Below are positions 15,311 to 23,210 of a DNA stretch of 64,000 bases, piece by piece. This DNA comes from Leifsonia xyli (GTDB lineage Bacteria; Actinomycetota; Actinomycetes; Actinomycetales; Microbacteriaceae). The notes under the pieces are model-generated. The model was not told the DNA's origin and searched no databases. It worked only from the letters and a program-made list of their open reading frames with translations. The stretch is from contig QFQR01000001.1 in assembly GCA_003243275.1 (NCBI GenBank), positions 728,823 to 792,822 on the forward strand. The letters are read 5' to 3'. Position 1 is the first letter of the stretch, and each line of letters begins with the position of its first letter. The position numbers and the translations under genes were made by a program.

Positions 15311-15684
15311 CTCGTGCCTCTCCCGCGGCGGGCCGAGCGCCCGCCCCGCTCCGGTGGTCTCCCCCGCAGCGCCACCGCGAGCGCCGCGGCGAGGAACGGG
15401 CCGACGGATGCCGCGAGCGCCGGATGCCGCCATCCGTGCGTGCCCGCCACCGGGATGACCGCGAGCGGCACGAGCGCGGGGACGAGCACGGCCCCCGCAC
15501 GGCCGCGCTCCGCGACGAGCGCGACGGCCGCCGCGGAGGTCGTGGCCGCCGTCGAGATGTAGAGCGCGTGGTGCAGCCAGTGCGCGCGACCGGTGCGGAA
15601 CCGGCCGGTCGCGACGCCGATCCCGAGGGTGCAGCTCGCGGCATAGGAGCAGGCGGCCGCGATCGTGAGCACCCTGGCGGTCAT
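15307..15684 (-). CDS. Predicted membrane protein in the type III PKS operon
   Basis: A 125-residue protein with about four hydrophobic segments (roughly 4-22, 37-55, 65-84 and 88-107), rich in Ala, and a basic C-terminal tail (RGRPPERGGRSARRGRGTR). No family was recognised with confidence. It overlaps the methyltransferase gene upstream and the nitroreductase gene downstream by four bases each, so all three are translationally coupled. A role in membrane handling of a lipophilic polyketide is possible but unproven. Confidence 0.7.
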   Translation of the reverse strand: MTARVLTIAAACSYAASCTLGIGVATGRFRTGRAHWLHHALYISTAATTSAAAVALVAERGRAGAVLVPALVPLAVIPVAGTHGWRHPALAASVGPFLAAALAVALRGRPPERGGRSARRGRGTR

Positions 15685-16370
15685 GCGCCCGTTCCCATCC
15701 CCCGCGTCACCAGCAGCCGGAACGGCCGCGCCGGCTCCACCCGCCACGTCGCGGGAACGGCGCGCCGCAGCTCCTCAGCCGTGTAGCTGCGGCGGATCGA
15801 GAGCCGACCGTCGTCGTAGAGGAACGAACGCGAGGCCAGCGGCCGGGTGACGACGCTGTAGAGCGCGAGCGCGGTGCCCGAGCGGCGGATGTCGTTGTGC
15901 AGTCCGCGCGGCGCGAGCGCGGCGCAATCGCCGAGGAACCCGGCCAGCTCGTCGAGGTGATGCAGCACATGGTTCGACACCGCCAGGTCGTAGCGCGCGC
16001 CCGCCGCGAGGAGCTCGGCGGTCGAGGCCGACAGCAGCACGACATCCGGATCGGGGGTGCGCTGCGCGTAGGCATGCGCACGCGGGTCGGGATCGGTCGC
16101 GGTGACCTCGAGCCGCACCCCGTCGCGCCTCGCCCACCCGGCGAGCGCGCGAGCCACATCGCCGCCGCCCGAGCCGACATCGAGCAGGCGGAACGGGCGC
16201 ACCGGATCCAGGAGCGGGCGGATGCGGCGCAGGTAGATGCGCTGCCAGCCGCTGAAGGCGCGGTTGACGCGCGGGAAGAGGCGGTAGGTGTTCTCGAGCA
16301 GCCGCAGATCGCATCCGGGATCGTCCATCGCCTCCCGCAACCGTGTCTCGCGTTCGCGGAGCGCCGTCAC
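15681..16370 (-). CDS. Class I SAM-dependent methyltransferase
   Basis: A 229-residue methyltransferase. Motif I RLLDVGSGGGDVARAL (61-76) binds S-adenosylmethionine, followed by the acidic post-I strand end (VTATDPDP) and VSNHVLHHL (motif IV region). The GTG start at 16368-16370 overlaps the PKS stop (GTGA). Methyltransferases in this position beside type III PKS genes typically methylate alkylresorcinol or alkylpyrone products. That assignment here rests on linkage alone. Confidence 0.85.
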   Translation of the reverse strand: MTALRERETRLREAMDDPGCDLRLLENTYRLFPRVNRAFSGWQRIYLRRIRPLLDPVRPFRLLDVGSGGGDVARALAGWARRDGVRLEVTATDPDPRAHAYAQRTPDPDVVLLSASTAELLAAGARYDLAVSNHVLHHLDELAGFLGDCAALAPRGLHNDIRRSGTALALYSVVTRPLASRSFLYDDGRLSIRRSYTAEELRRAVPATWRVEPARPFRLLVTRGMGTGA

Positions 16371-17458
16371 CTCGGCCCCCGCCCGACCTCGACGCGCATC
16401 CGAGCCGCCTCGAGGGTGAGCCCGGGGCCGAACGCCATCGCGCACACCTCGCCGCCGCGCTGGACGGCGAGCAGGCGGCGCAGCACGAAGAGCACGGTCG
16501 GGCTCGACATGTTGCCGTGGTCCGCGAGCACGCCGCGCGAATGCCGCATCGCCGCATCCGGGAGGGCGAGCGCCTCCTGCACGTGGTCGACGATGCTGCG
16601 CCCGCCCGGATGCACCGCCCAGCCCCCGATCGCGCCCGCATCCTCCGGGATCAGCGGGGCGATGGCCGCGCGGATGCCGCGCCCGATGATGCCGGGAACC
16701 CGGCTCGAGAGGTGCATGAGGAAGCCGCCGTCACCGATCGTCCAGCGCATCTCGTCGATCGTGTCGGGCAGCACCCCCGTGAGGAAGCCGTCGAGCGCGA
16801 GCGCCGGTGCGGTCGGCTCTCGGGCGCCGACGACGGCCGCCGCCGCACCATCGGCGAACAGCGACATGGCCACGATCTGCTCCGGCTCATCCGTCGCCCG
16901 CAGGTGCAGGGTGCACAGCTCGACGCAGACGACGAGCACGAGCGACGACGGGTCGGCGCGACAGATCGCATCCGCGGTGCGCAGCGCCGGGAACGCGCCC
17001 GAGCAGCCCATGAAGCCGAGATGCAGCCGCGCGGTCGCCGGGTCGAGGCCGAGCTCCCGCACGAGCGCGAGATCCGGCCCGGGCGAGACGAAGCCCGTGC
17101 ACGACACCGTGATGACGTGGGTGACCTCCGTGGGCGCGACCCCGGCCGCGGCGAGCGAGCGTCGTGCCGCCGCGACCGCGAGCTGCGGCGCATGCTCGGC
17201 GTACAGGGCGTTGCGGTCGCCCGTGGTGGCGGGGCGGATGGCGCCGTCCGGCGCGAGGAGCAGTGAGTCCTCCCCCGTGACGAGGGAGTCGAGCACCGTG
17301 TTCCGCTGCGCGATCCCCGAGCCGTCGAAGGCCGTCGAGATCAGCCGGGCGCCGAGCCGGGAGAGGCCGGGCTGCCCGGCGAGGATGTCACGTGCGCGCT
17401 CCTGACTGAGCACGGCGGGCGGAACCGCCGTCTCGATCGCCAGGACGCGCGAGGTCAC
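16367..17458 (-). CDS. Type III polyketide synthase
   Basis: A 363-residue chalcone-synthase-like enzyme that condenses an acyl-CoA starter with malonyl-CoA units to give resorcinols, phloroglucinols or pyrones. The Cys-His-Asn triad is complete: Cys152 (LGFMGCSGAFPAL), His283 (WAVHPGGRSIVD) and Asn316 (DHGNMSSPTV). The thiolase fold spans the whole length. The start overlaps the upstream membrane-protein gene and the stop overlaps the methyltransferase gene, so this is the core of a five-gene operon (14498-17970). The starter unit and product cannot be told from sequence. Confidence 0.93.
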   Translation of the reverse strand: MTSRVLAIETAVPPAVLSQERARDILAGQPGLSRLGARLISTAFDGSGIAQRNTVLDSLVTGEDSLLLAPDGAIRPATTGDRNALYAEHAPQLAVAAARRSLAAAGVAPTEVTHVITVSCTGFVSPGPDLALVRELGLDPATARLHLGFMGCSGAFPALRTADAICRADPSSLVLVVCVELCTLHLRATDEPEQIVAMSLFADGAAAAVVGAREPTAPALALDGFLTGVLPDTIDEMRWTIGDGGFLMHLSSRVPGIIGRGIRAAIAPLIPEDAGAIGGWAVHPGGRSIVDHVQEALALPDAAMRHSRGVLADHGNMSSPTVLFVLRRLLAVQRGGEVCAMAFGPGLTLEAARMRVEVGRGPR

Positions 17459-17970
17459 GAGGTGCGGCCGCCTGGCTCCGGCGGAGTGACATCCTGCGAG
17501 GTCACCACGATCACCTCGCCGATGTCGACCGGCGCCGGCTGCCGGGGGACGGATGCGCGGGCACCGTTCAGGGTCGCGTCGACGTCATCCATCGCGGCGC
17601 GGAACCGGCGCCGCCCCTCGGTGACGAGCTCCCAGAGCGCGAACCAGAACGCGCCGAGCACGAGCACGATCGCGGCCGCGACGATCGCCGGATGCGCCAC
17701 GAAGCCCGCCGCGATCAGCACGGTCCAGAGCGCGAGGAGCACAGCGGCATCCCACCGCGACACCGCGCGCTCCTGCCGCACGCCCGGCCGCCACACGATG
17801 AAACCGCCGATCGCGAGGAGCATGAGGAACAGCACAGGGCACACGATGAGGTAGCCGACGAAGCTCCATCCGATGCCGTCGATGACGATGCCGCGGCCGA
17901 TCAGCACCCACACGGGCAACAGCACCGCGAGCGGGAACAGCAGGCGGTAGACGACGCGGCGGATGAGCAT
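17455..17970 (-). CDS. Predicted four-helix membrane protein
   Basis: A 171-residue protein with four likely transmembrane helices (about 8-28, 34-59, 72-92 and 94-115) and a soluble C-terminal tail of about 55 residues (RRRFRAAMDDVDATLNG...). No domain family was recognised. The ATG start is at 17968-17970, 22 nt from the divergent map start, so the two genes share a very short promoter region. Its stop overlaps the PKS start (ATGA), making it the first gene of the PKS operon. Confidence 0.7.
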   Translation of the reverse strand: MLIRRVVYRLLFPLAVLLPVWVLIGRGIVIDGIGWSFVGYLIVCPVLFLMLLAIGGFIVWRPGVRQERAVSRWDAAVLLALWTVLIAAGFVAHPAIVAAAIVLVLGAFWFALWELVTEGRRRFRAAMDDVDATLNGARASVPRQPAPVDIGEVIVVTSQDVTPPEPGGRTS

Positions 17971-17992
17971 GTGGCAAGGCTACGCTCGACGG

Positions 17993-18763
17993 GTGATAGA
18001 ACTCCGGACTCCCGCTGAGATCGAGCAGATGCGCGCCGCCGGTCGCTTCGTGGCGAGCGTGCTCGAAGCCACGCGTGACGCCGCGGATGTCGGGGTGAAC
18101 CTGCTCGAGCTCGACGCCCTCGCGCACGAGATGATCCGCGCGGCAGGCGCGGAGTCCTGCTACATCGACTACCACCCCTCCTTCGGCGCCTCGCCGTTCG
18201 GCAAGGTCATCTGCACCTCCGTCAACGACGCCGTGCTGCACGGGCTGCCGCACGACTACCGCCTGCGCGACGGCGACCTGCTCTCGCTCGACTTCGCGGC
18301 ATCCGTCGACGGCTGGGTGACCGACTCGGCGCTCTCGATCGTGGTCGGCGACGCCGACCCGGCCGACCTCGAGCTGATCCGCACCACCGAGCGGGCGCTG
18401 GATGCGGCGATCGCGGCGGCGACGGTCGGGCACCGCATCGGCGACATCTCGGCGGCGATCGGGGATGTCGCGGAGGCCTCCGCGCTGAGCGTCAACCTCG
18501 ACTTCGGCGGGCACGGGGTGGGGCGCACGATGCACGGCGACCCGCACGTGCCCAACGACGGGCGCCGCAAGCGCGGCCTGCCGCTGCGCGCGGGGCTCGT
18601 GCTCGCGCTCGAGCCGTGGTTCATGCGCGGCACCGACGAGATCTACACCGACCGCGACGGCTGGACCCTGCGATCGAAGGACGGCTCGCGCGGTGCCCAC
18701 GCCGAGCACACCGTCGCGATCACCGCCGACGGCCCGATCGTGCTCACGGCCCGCTCGAGCTAG
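17993..18763 (+). CDS. map: Type I methionine aminopeptidase
   Basis: Cytosolic metalloprotease that removes the initiator methionine from new proteins. The 256-residue product has the pita-bread fold with all five metal ligands: the Asp residues in LSLDFAASVDGWVTDSA, the His in GGHGVGRTMH, and the Glu residues in ALEPWF and AEHTVAI. SVNDAVLHGLP supplies the substrate-side His. The GTG at 17993 is the best start; an earlier ATG would run into the divergent gene. It converges on trmD, and the two TAG stops share the palindrome CTAG (18760-18763). Actinobacteria usually carry more than one map; this one lies outside the secY-adk cluster. Confidence 0.93.
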   Translation: MIELRTPAEIEQMRAAGRFVASVLEATRDAADVGVNLLELDALAHEMIRAAGAESCYIDYHPSFGASPFGKVICTSVNDAVLHGLPHDYRLRDGDLLSLDFAASVDGWVTDSALSIVVGDADPADLELIRTTERALDAAIAAATVGHRIGDISAAIGDVAEASALSVNLDFGGHGVGRTMHGDPHVPNDGRRKRGLPLRAGLVLALEPWFMRGTDEIYTDRDGWTLRSKDGSRGAHAEHTVAITADGPIVLTARSS

Positions 18764-19476
18764 TCGTCGCCGGCCGGCGCCTCGGGGCCGAGCAGTTCGG
18801 GGCGGATGCGGCGCGTGCGCTCCAGCTGCTGCTCGCGGCGCCAGGCGGCGATCGCCGCGTGGTTGCCCGAGAGCAGCACGGGCGGGGTCTCGAGACCGCG
18901 CCAGAGCGACGGCTTCGTGTAGCTCGGGTACTCGAGCAGCCCGTCCTCGTGGCTCTCCTCGACGAGCGATTCGGGGTTGCCGACCATGCCGGGCACGAGG
19001 CGGCCGGCGGCCTCGATCATCGCCATGACGGCGACCTCGCCCCCGTTCAGCACGTAGTCGCCGAGGCTCAGCTCGCGCACCGCCGCCACCTCGGGGCGGC
19101 TCGCGGTGTGCTCGATGACGCGCTGGTCGATGCCCTCGTAGCGGCCGCAGCAGAACACGAGGTGGGATGCGGCGGCGAGCTCGCGCGCGACCGGCTGGCG
19201 GAACAGTGCGCCCGCGGGCGTCGGGAACACGACCACGGCATCCGCCGCATCCGCGAGCACGACATCGAGTGCCTCGCCCCACGGCTCCGGCTTCATGACC
19301 ATGCCGGCGCCGCCGCCCGTCGGGGTGTCGTCGACCGTGCGGTGCCGGTCGTGGGTGAAGTCGCGCAGATCGTGCACCCGGATGTCGATGAGCCCGTTCG
19401 CGCGCGCCTTGCCGAGCAGCGAAACATCCAGCACCGAGAAGAACTCGGGGAAGATCGTGACGACGTCGATGCGCAC
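18760..19476 (-). CDS. trmD: tRNA (guanine-N1-)-methyltransferase TrmD
   Basis: TrmD methylates G37 of tRNAs reading codons beginning with C, preventing +1 frameshifting. The protein is a dimer with a SPOUT knot. The 238 residues start MRIDVVTIFPEFF, have GGGAGMVMKPEPW, and carry the knot sequences CCGRYEGIDQRV and ELSLGDYVLNGGE. SYTKPSLWRG follows. The GTG start is at 19474-19476. It normally follows rimM directly. Here a DUF559 gene on the opposite strand and two palindromic repeats separate them, with repeat copy 1 only 21 nt upstream of the start. Confidence 0.97.
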   Translation of the reverse strand: MRIDVVTIFPEFFSVLDVSLLGKARANGLIDIRVHDLRDFTHDRHRTVDDTPTGGGAGMVMKPEPWGEALDVVLADAADAVVVFPTPAGALFRQPVARELAAASHLVFCCGRYEGIDQRVIEHTASRPEVAAVRELSLGDYVLNGGEVAVMAMIEAAGRLVPGMVGNPESLVEESHEDGLLEYPSYTKPSLWRGLETPPVLLSGNHAAIAAWRREQQLERTRRIRPELLGPEAPAGDD

Positions 19477-19497
19477 CCGTCGAGCGTAGTCGGCCTT

Positions 19498-19567
19498 CGT
19501 TCGGGAGGATGACACGCCGTCGCCGACGCTGCCCCGGCCTCCGCGCGGCGTGTCATCCTCCCGAACG
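19498..19567. repeat. Inverted repeat copy 1 of family B, upstream of trmD
   Basis: Perfect 22-bp arms at 19498-19519 and 19546-19567 (outer ends CGTTCGGGAGGATGACACG / CGTGTCATCCTCCCGAACG) surround a 26-nt loop. A second copy in the same orientation lies 1019 bp away at 20517-20586, on the other side of the DUF559 gene. Confidence 0.9.
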
Positions 19568-19670
19568 GAATCGGGGCGGCCTGTCCTGCACAGGCTGGGC
19601 GCGGGCGAGTTGTGCACGGAACGCGGATGCGCGGAGCTCGCGGCCGGTCGGCGCACGTCAGCGTGTACGC

Positions 19671-20531
19671 ATGATGCTGCTGGATGCCCTCGGTCGCTGC
19701 GACGGAGTCGCCCACGTCGAAACCCTGCGTGAGCTCGACGTGCCGCCCTGGGTGGCGGGCGCGGCGGTACGAACGGGCCTCGTGATGAGGCCGCGGCGCG
19801 GCTGGGTCGCGAGCGCGGCGGCCGACGTCGAGCTGCTCGCCGCGGTGAGCGCCGGCGGTCGCCTCGGATGCGCGAGCCAGGCCCGCCGACTCGGCCTGTG
19901 GGTGCAGGACGACCCCGGGCTCCACATCTCACTCCCGCGGCATTCCGGTCACGCCCAGCCGCCGGCGGATGCGATCGCGCACTGGCGCGGACGGGAATGG
20001 CGGCGCGGTCACGCGACCGCCGACCCGCTCGAGACGGTGATCCGCGACCTCGCCGACTGTCTGCGTCCGGAGGCGGCACTGTGCACCCTCGACTCGGCGC
20101 TCAACACGGGCCTCATCAGCCTCGCCGAGCTCGAACGGGTACTCGCCGACACCCGGCGCGGCGCGAGGCTGCTGCCGCTCGTCGACCCCGCGGCGGAGTC
20201 GGGCCTGGAGACCATTGTGCGCTGCCGCCTGCTGGTGGCCGGCATCCTGGCGCGATCCCAGGTGCAGATCGACGGGATCGGACGGGTCGACCTGGTCATC
20301 GGCGACCGGCTCATCATCGAGTGCGACGGGCGTGCCCACCACGACGACCCGCTCGCCCGGGCACGCGACCGGCGGCGCGACCTGCTGCTGTCCGCGCGGG
20401 GCTACCTCGTCATCCGGCTCGACATCGCACAGATCCGGGGCGACTGGATGCTGACCCTCGCCGTCATCCGCGACCTCATCGCGCGCAGACAGCACCTGTG
20501 GAGCGCCGCAGGCATCCGTTCGGGAGGATGA
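19671..20531 (+). CDS. DUF559 (Vsr-like) nuclease-domain protein with AbiEi-like N terminus
   Basis: A 286-residue protein of a family common in actinobacteria. The N-terminal part (about 1-75) resembles the AbiEi/type IV antitoxin winged helix (VETLRELDVPPWVAGAAVRTGLV, RRGWVA). The C-terminal DUF559 domain has a Vsr/PD-(D/E)xK-like core: VQIDGIGRVDLVIGDRLIIECDGRAHH, then RARDRRRDLLLSARGYLVIRL. The Asp, Glu and Asp-Gly residues fit a nuclease site, though activity is unproven. The ATG at 19671 is chosen. The gene runs against rimM and trmD and is bracketed by two family-B repeats. Its last codons (IRSGG-stop) are the left arm of copy 2. Insertion as a cassette is a strong inference. Confidence 0.82.
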   Translation: MMLLDALGRCDGVAHVETLRELDVPPWVAGAAVRTGLVMRPRRGWVASAAADVELLAAVSAGGRLGCASQARRLGLWVQDDPGLHISLPRHSGHAQPPADAIAHWRGREWRRGHATADPLETVIRDLADCLRPEAALCTLDSALNTGLISLAELERVLADTRRGARLLPLVDPAAESGLETIVRCRLLVAGILARSQVQIDGIGRVDLVIGDRLIIECDGRAHHDDPLARARDRRRDLLLSARGYLVIRLDIAQIRGDWMLTLAVIRDLIARRQHLWSAAGIRSGG

Positions 20532-20586
20532 CGCGCCGTCAGGCAGCGCCGGTCAGGCCTCGGGCGGCGTGTCGTCCTCCCGAACG
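20517..20586. repeat. Inverted repeat copy 2 of family B, coding in both flanking genes
   Basis: The arms at 20517-20538 and 20565-20586 match copy 1. The two arm mismatches are both G-T pairs, so an RNA stem of 22 bp is still complete. The left arm encodes the last residues and stop of the DUF559 protein. The right arm, on the other strand, encodes the last ten residues of RimM. Confidence 0.88.
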
Positions 20587-21173
20587 GAGGCGGAGCGGGA
20601 TGCCTCGGGCTCGGGGTCGGCATCCGGGAGCTCCTCGAAGAGGCCCGGAGGCGGGGTCAAGGTGACCGTTCCGGATGCCGTGTCGACGGTCGGCACGAAC
20701 GCCGCGACGAACGGCACGAGCACCTCGCGGTCGTCGGCGCGCACGACGAGCAGATCCTGCGCGGGCAGATGCTCGACCCGAACGACCTCACCGACCTCGG
20801 CACCGTCGCGGAGAGCCCGCAGGCCGACCAGCTGGTGGTCGTACCAGGCGTCGGGCTCCGGCTCCTCGGCCGCGACATCCGCATCGATCCACAGGATCGC
20901 CTTCACCAGGGTCTCTGCCGCGGTGCGGTCGAGGATGCCCTCGAAGAACGCGACCGGATGCCCGTTGTACCAGCGCAGCTCGGTGAGTTCGAGGGTCTTG
21001 CCGTGCCACGGCGAATCCTTCGGCACCTGCAGCGAGAAGCTCGCGCCTGGCACGAATCGCTTCGCCGGGTCGTCGGTGTAGAGCTCGACCTTGAGGGCAC
21101 CCTTCAGACCGTGCGCCTTCAGCAGCCGCCCGACGCGCAGCTGGGTGGTGTCGGGGCGCTTCGCCCCGCTCAC
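20553..21173 (-). CDS. rimM: 16S rRNA processing protein RimM
   Basis: Ribosome maturation factor that binds S19 and assists 30S 3'-domain assembly. The product has 206 residues. The N-terminal RimM barrel begins RVGRLLKAHGLKGALKVELYTDDP. The C-terminal PRC-barrel includes AWYDHQLVGLRA, GEVVRVEHLPAQDLLVV and VPFVAAFVPTVD. The tail after PPPGLFEELP is atypical: residues from about 195 (SVREDDTPPEA) are encoded by the right arm of palindromic repeat copy 2, so the native C terminus seems to have been replaced or extended. The start overlaps the KH-protein stop. Confidence 0.95.
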   Translation of the reverse strand: MSGAKRPDTTQLRVGRLLKAHGLKGALKVELYTDDPAKRFVPGASFSLQVPKDSPWHGKTLELTELRWYNGHPVAFFEGILDRTAAETLVKAILWIDADVAAEEPEPDAWYDHQLVGLRALRDGAEVGEVVRVEHLPAQDLLVVRADDREVLVPFVAAFVPTVDTASGTVTLTPPPGLFEELPDADPEPEASRSASVREDDTPPEA

Positions 21174-21409
21174 GCCGCGTCGGTGTCGACGACGTCGACG
21201 CGCACGCGTCGACCGTCGGCGAGCGCCGTCACGAGGGTGCGGAGCGCCTTCGCGGTGCGGCCCGAGCGACCGATGACGCGTCCGAGGTCCTCGGGGTGCA
21301 CCCGCACCTCGAGGACCTCGCCACGCGGGCTGCTCGACGAATCCACCTGCACGTCATCGGGGTGATCGACGATCCCCTTGACGAGGTGCTCGAGGGCGGA
21401 TGCGAGCAC
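21170..21409 (-). CDS. KH-domain RNA-binding protein (UPF0109, KhpA-like)
   Basis: A 79-residue single KH-domain protein. The RNA-binding GxxG loop is in DLGRVIGRSGRTAKALRTLV. It is encoded between rpsP and rimM throughout actinobacteria and is homologous to KhpA of firmicutes, which acts in cell-division control and RNA binding. The GTG start at 21407-21409 lies 3 nt after the rpsP stop. The stop overlaps the rimM start. Confidence 0.93.
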   Translation of the reverse strand: MLASALEHLVKGIVDHPDDVQVDSSSSPRGEVLEVRVHPEDLGRVIGRSGRTAKALRTLVTALADGRRVRVDVVDTDAA

Positions 21410-21412
21410 GTG

Positions 21413-21931
21413 TTACTCCTTGTCGGCGTCGGCCGGGGCCTCGGCAGCGGCGTCCTCGGCCGCTTCCTCGGCGACGACGGCCTCGACGGCGAGCTCCTCG
21501 GCGTCGGCGGCCGCGGTGTCCGCGTCCTGAGCGACCTCGGTCGACTCCTCGGCTGCGGGCTCCTCCGCCACGACCTTCTTCTCGGCCTTGGGCTTCAGCA
21601 CCGGCTTCTTGGCCTCGTCGGCGACGAACGCGACGGGCGCCTCCTTGGTGCGAACGGTGCTCGTGGCGTTCTTGTCGCCCTTGAAGGTGCCCCAGTCGCC
21701 GGTGAGCTTGAGGATCGCGAGCACCTGCTCGGTCGGCTGAGCGCCGACGGAGAGCCAGTACTGGGCGCGCTCCGAGTTCACCTCGATGAACGACGGCTCC
21801 TCGGTCGGGTGGTACTTCCCGATCTCTTCGATGACGCGGCCGTCGCGCTTGGTGCGCGAGTCGGCGACGACGATGCGGTAGTACGGGGCACGGATCTTGC
21901 CGAGCCGCTTGAGGCGGATCTTGACAGCCAC
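21413..21931 (-). CDS. rpsP: 30S ribosomal protein S16 with long acidic tail
   Basis: Small-subunit protein S16, needed for 30S assembly. Residues 1-85 are the canonical domain (MAVKIRLKRLGKIRAPYYRI, DSRTKRDGRVIEEIGKYHP, LSVGAQPTEQV). Residues 86-172 are an added tail: first a Lys/Pro part (KKPVLKPKAEKKVV), then an Ala/Glu/Asp-rich acidic stretch. The length doubles that of E. coli S16. The same style of tail is present on S2 in this window. It is the first gene of the rpsP-KH-rimM transcript. Confidence 0.97.
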   Translation of the reverse strand: MAVKIRLKRLGKIRAPYYRIVVADSRTKRDGRVIEEIGKYHPTEEPSFIEVNSERAQYWLSVGAQPTEQVLAILKLTGDWGTFKGDKNATSTVRTKEAPVAFVADEAKKPVLKPKAEKKVVAEEPAAEESTEVAQDADTAAADAEELAVEAVVAEEAAEDAAAEAPADADKE

Positions 21932-22060
21932 AATTCTCCTGAAACGTGTGTGTAGGGGTCGAACTGCTCCCGTGCGCGTGGGGGCACACTCCGGCAGAAA
22001 GCTCTTGATGAGGGGATCCGTCGCGCCTGATAGAGGGTCGGGCGGCGCGGATCCAACGTC
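21932..22060 (-). promoter_or_regulatory. rpsP operon promoter region
   Basis: No gene is seen. On the minus strand the sequence GTGCCAGAATAGGAC near 22060-22074 offers a CAGAAT -10 candidate similar to one upstream of rplS (GTGTGGCAGAATGGATC). A clear AGGAGAAT site precedes the rpsP ATG. The promoter call is by eye only. Confidence 0.3.
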
Positions 22061-23014
22061 CTATTCTGGCACGTCCGCGACAGTGGTGCCACTCGGCTCG
22101 GGAATCGCGCTCCGGCGCCGCGAGAGGGCGACACCCACCAGGCAGAGCACGCCGCCGATCACCGCCAGCACCCCCGGCACCTCGCCGAACACGAGCCACC
22201 CCGCGAGGATCGCGAGCGGGGGCACGATGTAGGTCGAGATCCCGAGCTGGCCGGCGGGCACCCGCGCGAGGGCGTAACCCCAGGTGGTGAACGCGAGGGC
22301 GGTCGGCACGACACCCAGGTAGACGACGCCGAGCAGGGCCGCGGGCGACGCATCCGCCGCCTCCGTCGCCAGCTGCCCGACGAAGGGCAGACACGCGAGC
22401 ATGCCGATCAGACAGCCGAGAAAGGTGACCTGCACGGCGGGGAGTCGCCGGACGAGCGGCTTCTGCGCGAGCACGCCCGCGGCGTAGGTGACCGCCGAGG
22501 CGAGCGCCCAGAGCACCCCCGCGACGTCGACGCGGCCCCCCGATCCGAACACGCTCGTGGCGAGCCCGATCAACACGACCCCCGAGAACGCGACCCCCGC
22601 ACCGATCGCGAGCCAGCGCGGGATGCCCTCCCCGAGGAACAGCCCCGCGCCGAGCGCGATCAGGATCGGGCCGATGTTCACGATCATCGCCGTCGTGCCG
22701 GCATCGAGGGTGTGCTCGGCGAGGTTGAGGGTGACGTTGTACGCACCGAACCAGGCGATGCCGTAGAGCGCGAGCAGCACCCACTCCCGGCCCGTCGGCC
22801 GCACCCAGCGCCGCGCCGCGAGCATGAGCACCCCGAGCGCGACCGAGCCGACCAGCAGCCGACCGAGCGCGAGCGCACCGCCGCCGATCTCGGGGGCGAC
22901 GCCGCGGATCACGATGAAGGCGCTCGCCCAGGCGAGCAGGGTGAACGCGATCGCCAGGAGCACGAGCCGGGAGAGCCGGGTCGCGGATGCGGTGGGGGCG
23001 GGAGGGGCGGTCAC
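22061..23014 (-). CDS. EamA/DMT-family transporter
   Basis: A 317-residue inner-membrane protein with ten predicted helices and two EamA repeats (about 15-145 and 160-290). GAYNVTLNLAEHTLDAGTTAMIVNIGPILIAL is the typical end of the first repeat, and YLGVVPTALAFTTWGYALARV that of the second. Members export metabolites or amino acids; the substrate is unknown. The GTG start is at 23012-23014. It is a single gene upstream of rpsP. Confidence 0.88.
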   Translation of the reverse strand: MTAPPAPTASATRLSRLVLLAIAFTLLAWASAFIVIRGVAPEIGGGALALGRLLVGSVALGVLMLAARRWVRPTGREWVLLALYGIAWFGAYNVTLNLAEHTLDAGTTAMIVNIGPILIALGAGLFLGEGIPRWLAIGAGVAFSGVVLIGLATSVFGSGGRVDVAGVLWALASAVTYAAGVLAQKPLVRRLPAVQVTFLGCLIGMLACLPFVGQLATEAADASPAALLGVVYLGVVPTALAFTTWGYALARVPAGQLGISTYIVPPLAILAGWLVFGEVPGVLAVIGGVLCLVGVALSRRRSAIPEPSGTTVADVPE

Positions 23015-23210
23015 GTCGCCACGCTACGTCCCGCGTCCGACAGCCGATAGCCCGCATCCGGTCAGGCAACGTGCCGTTCCCGCCAACCGCATCCGGGGGC
23101 TCCGGATACTGCGGGGCGGCGGGCCGATGGCGACGCGCGAGTATCACCTCGACGGCGCGGCGCTCTTGTCTCGTGACGACCCCATCCGGGGTCGGAAGAG
23201 GAGAGAGACC

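Noticed and set aside
19671..20531. DUF559/AbiEi-like gene as part of a type IV toxin-antitoxin pair
   Set aside because: No AbiEii-type nucleotidyltransferase toxin gene is adjacent; the flanking genes are rimM and trmD.
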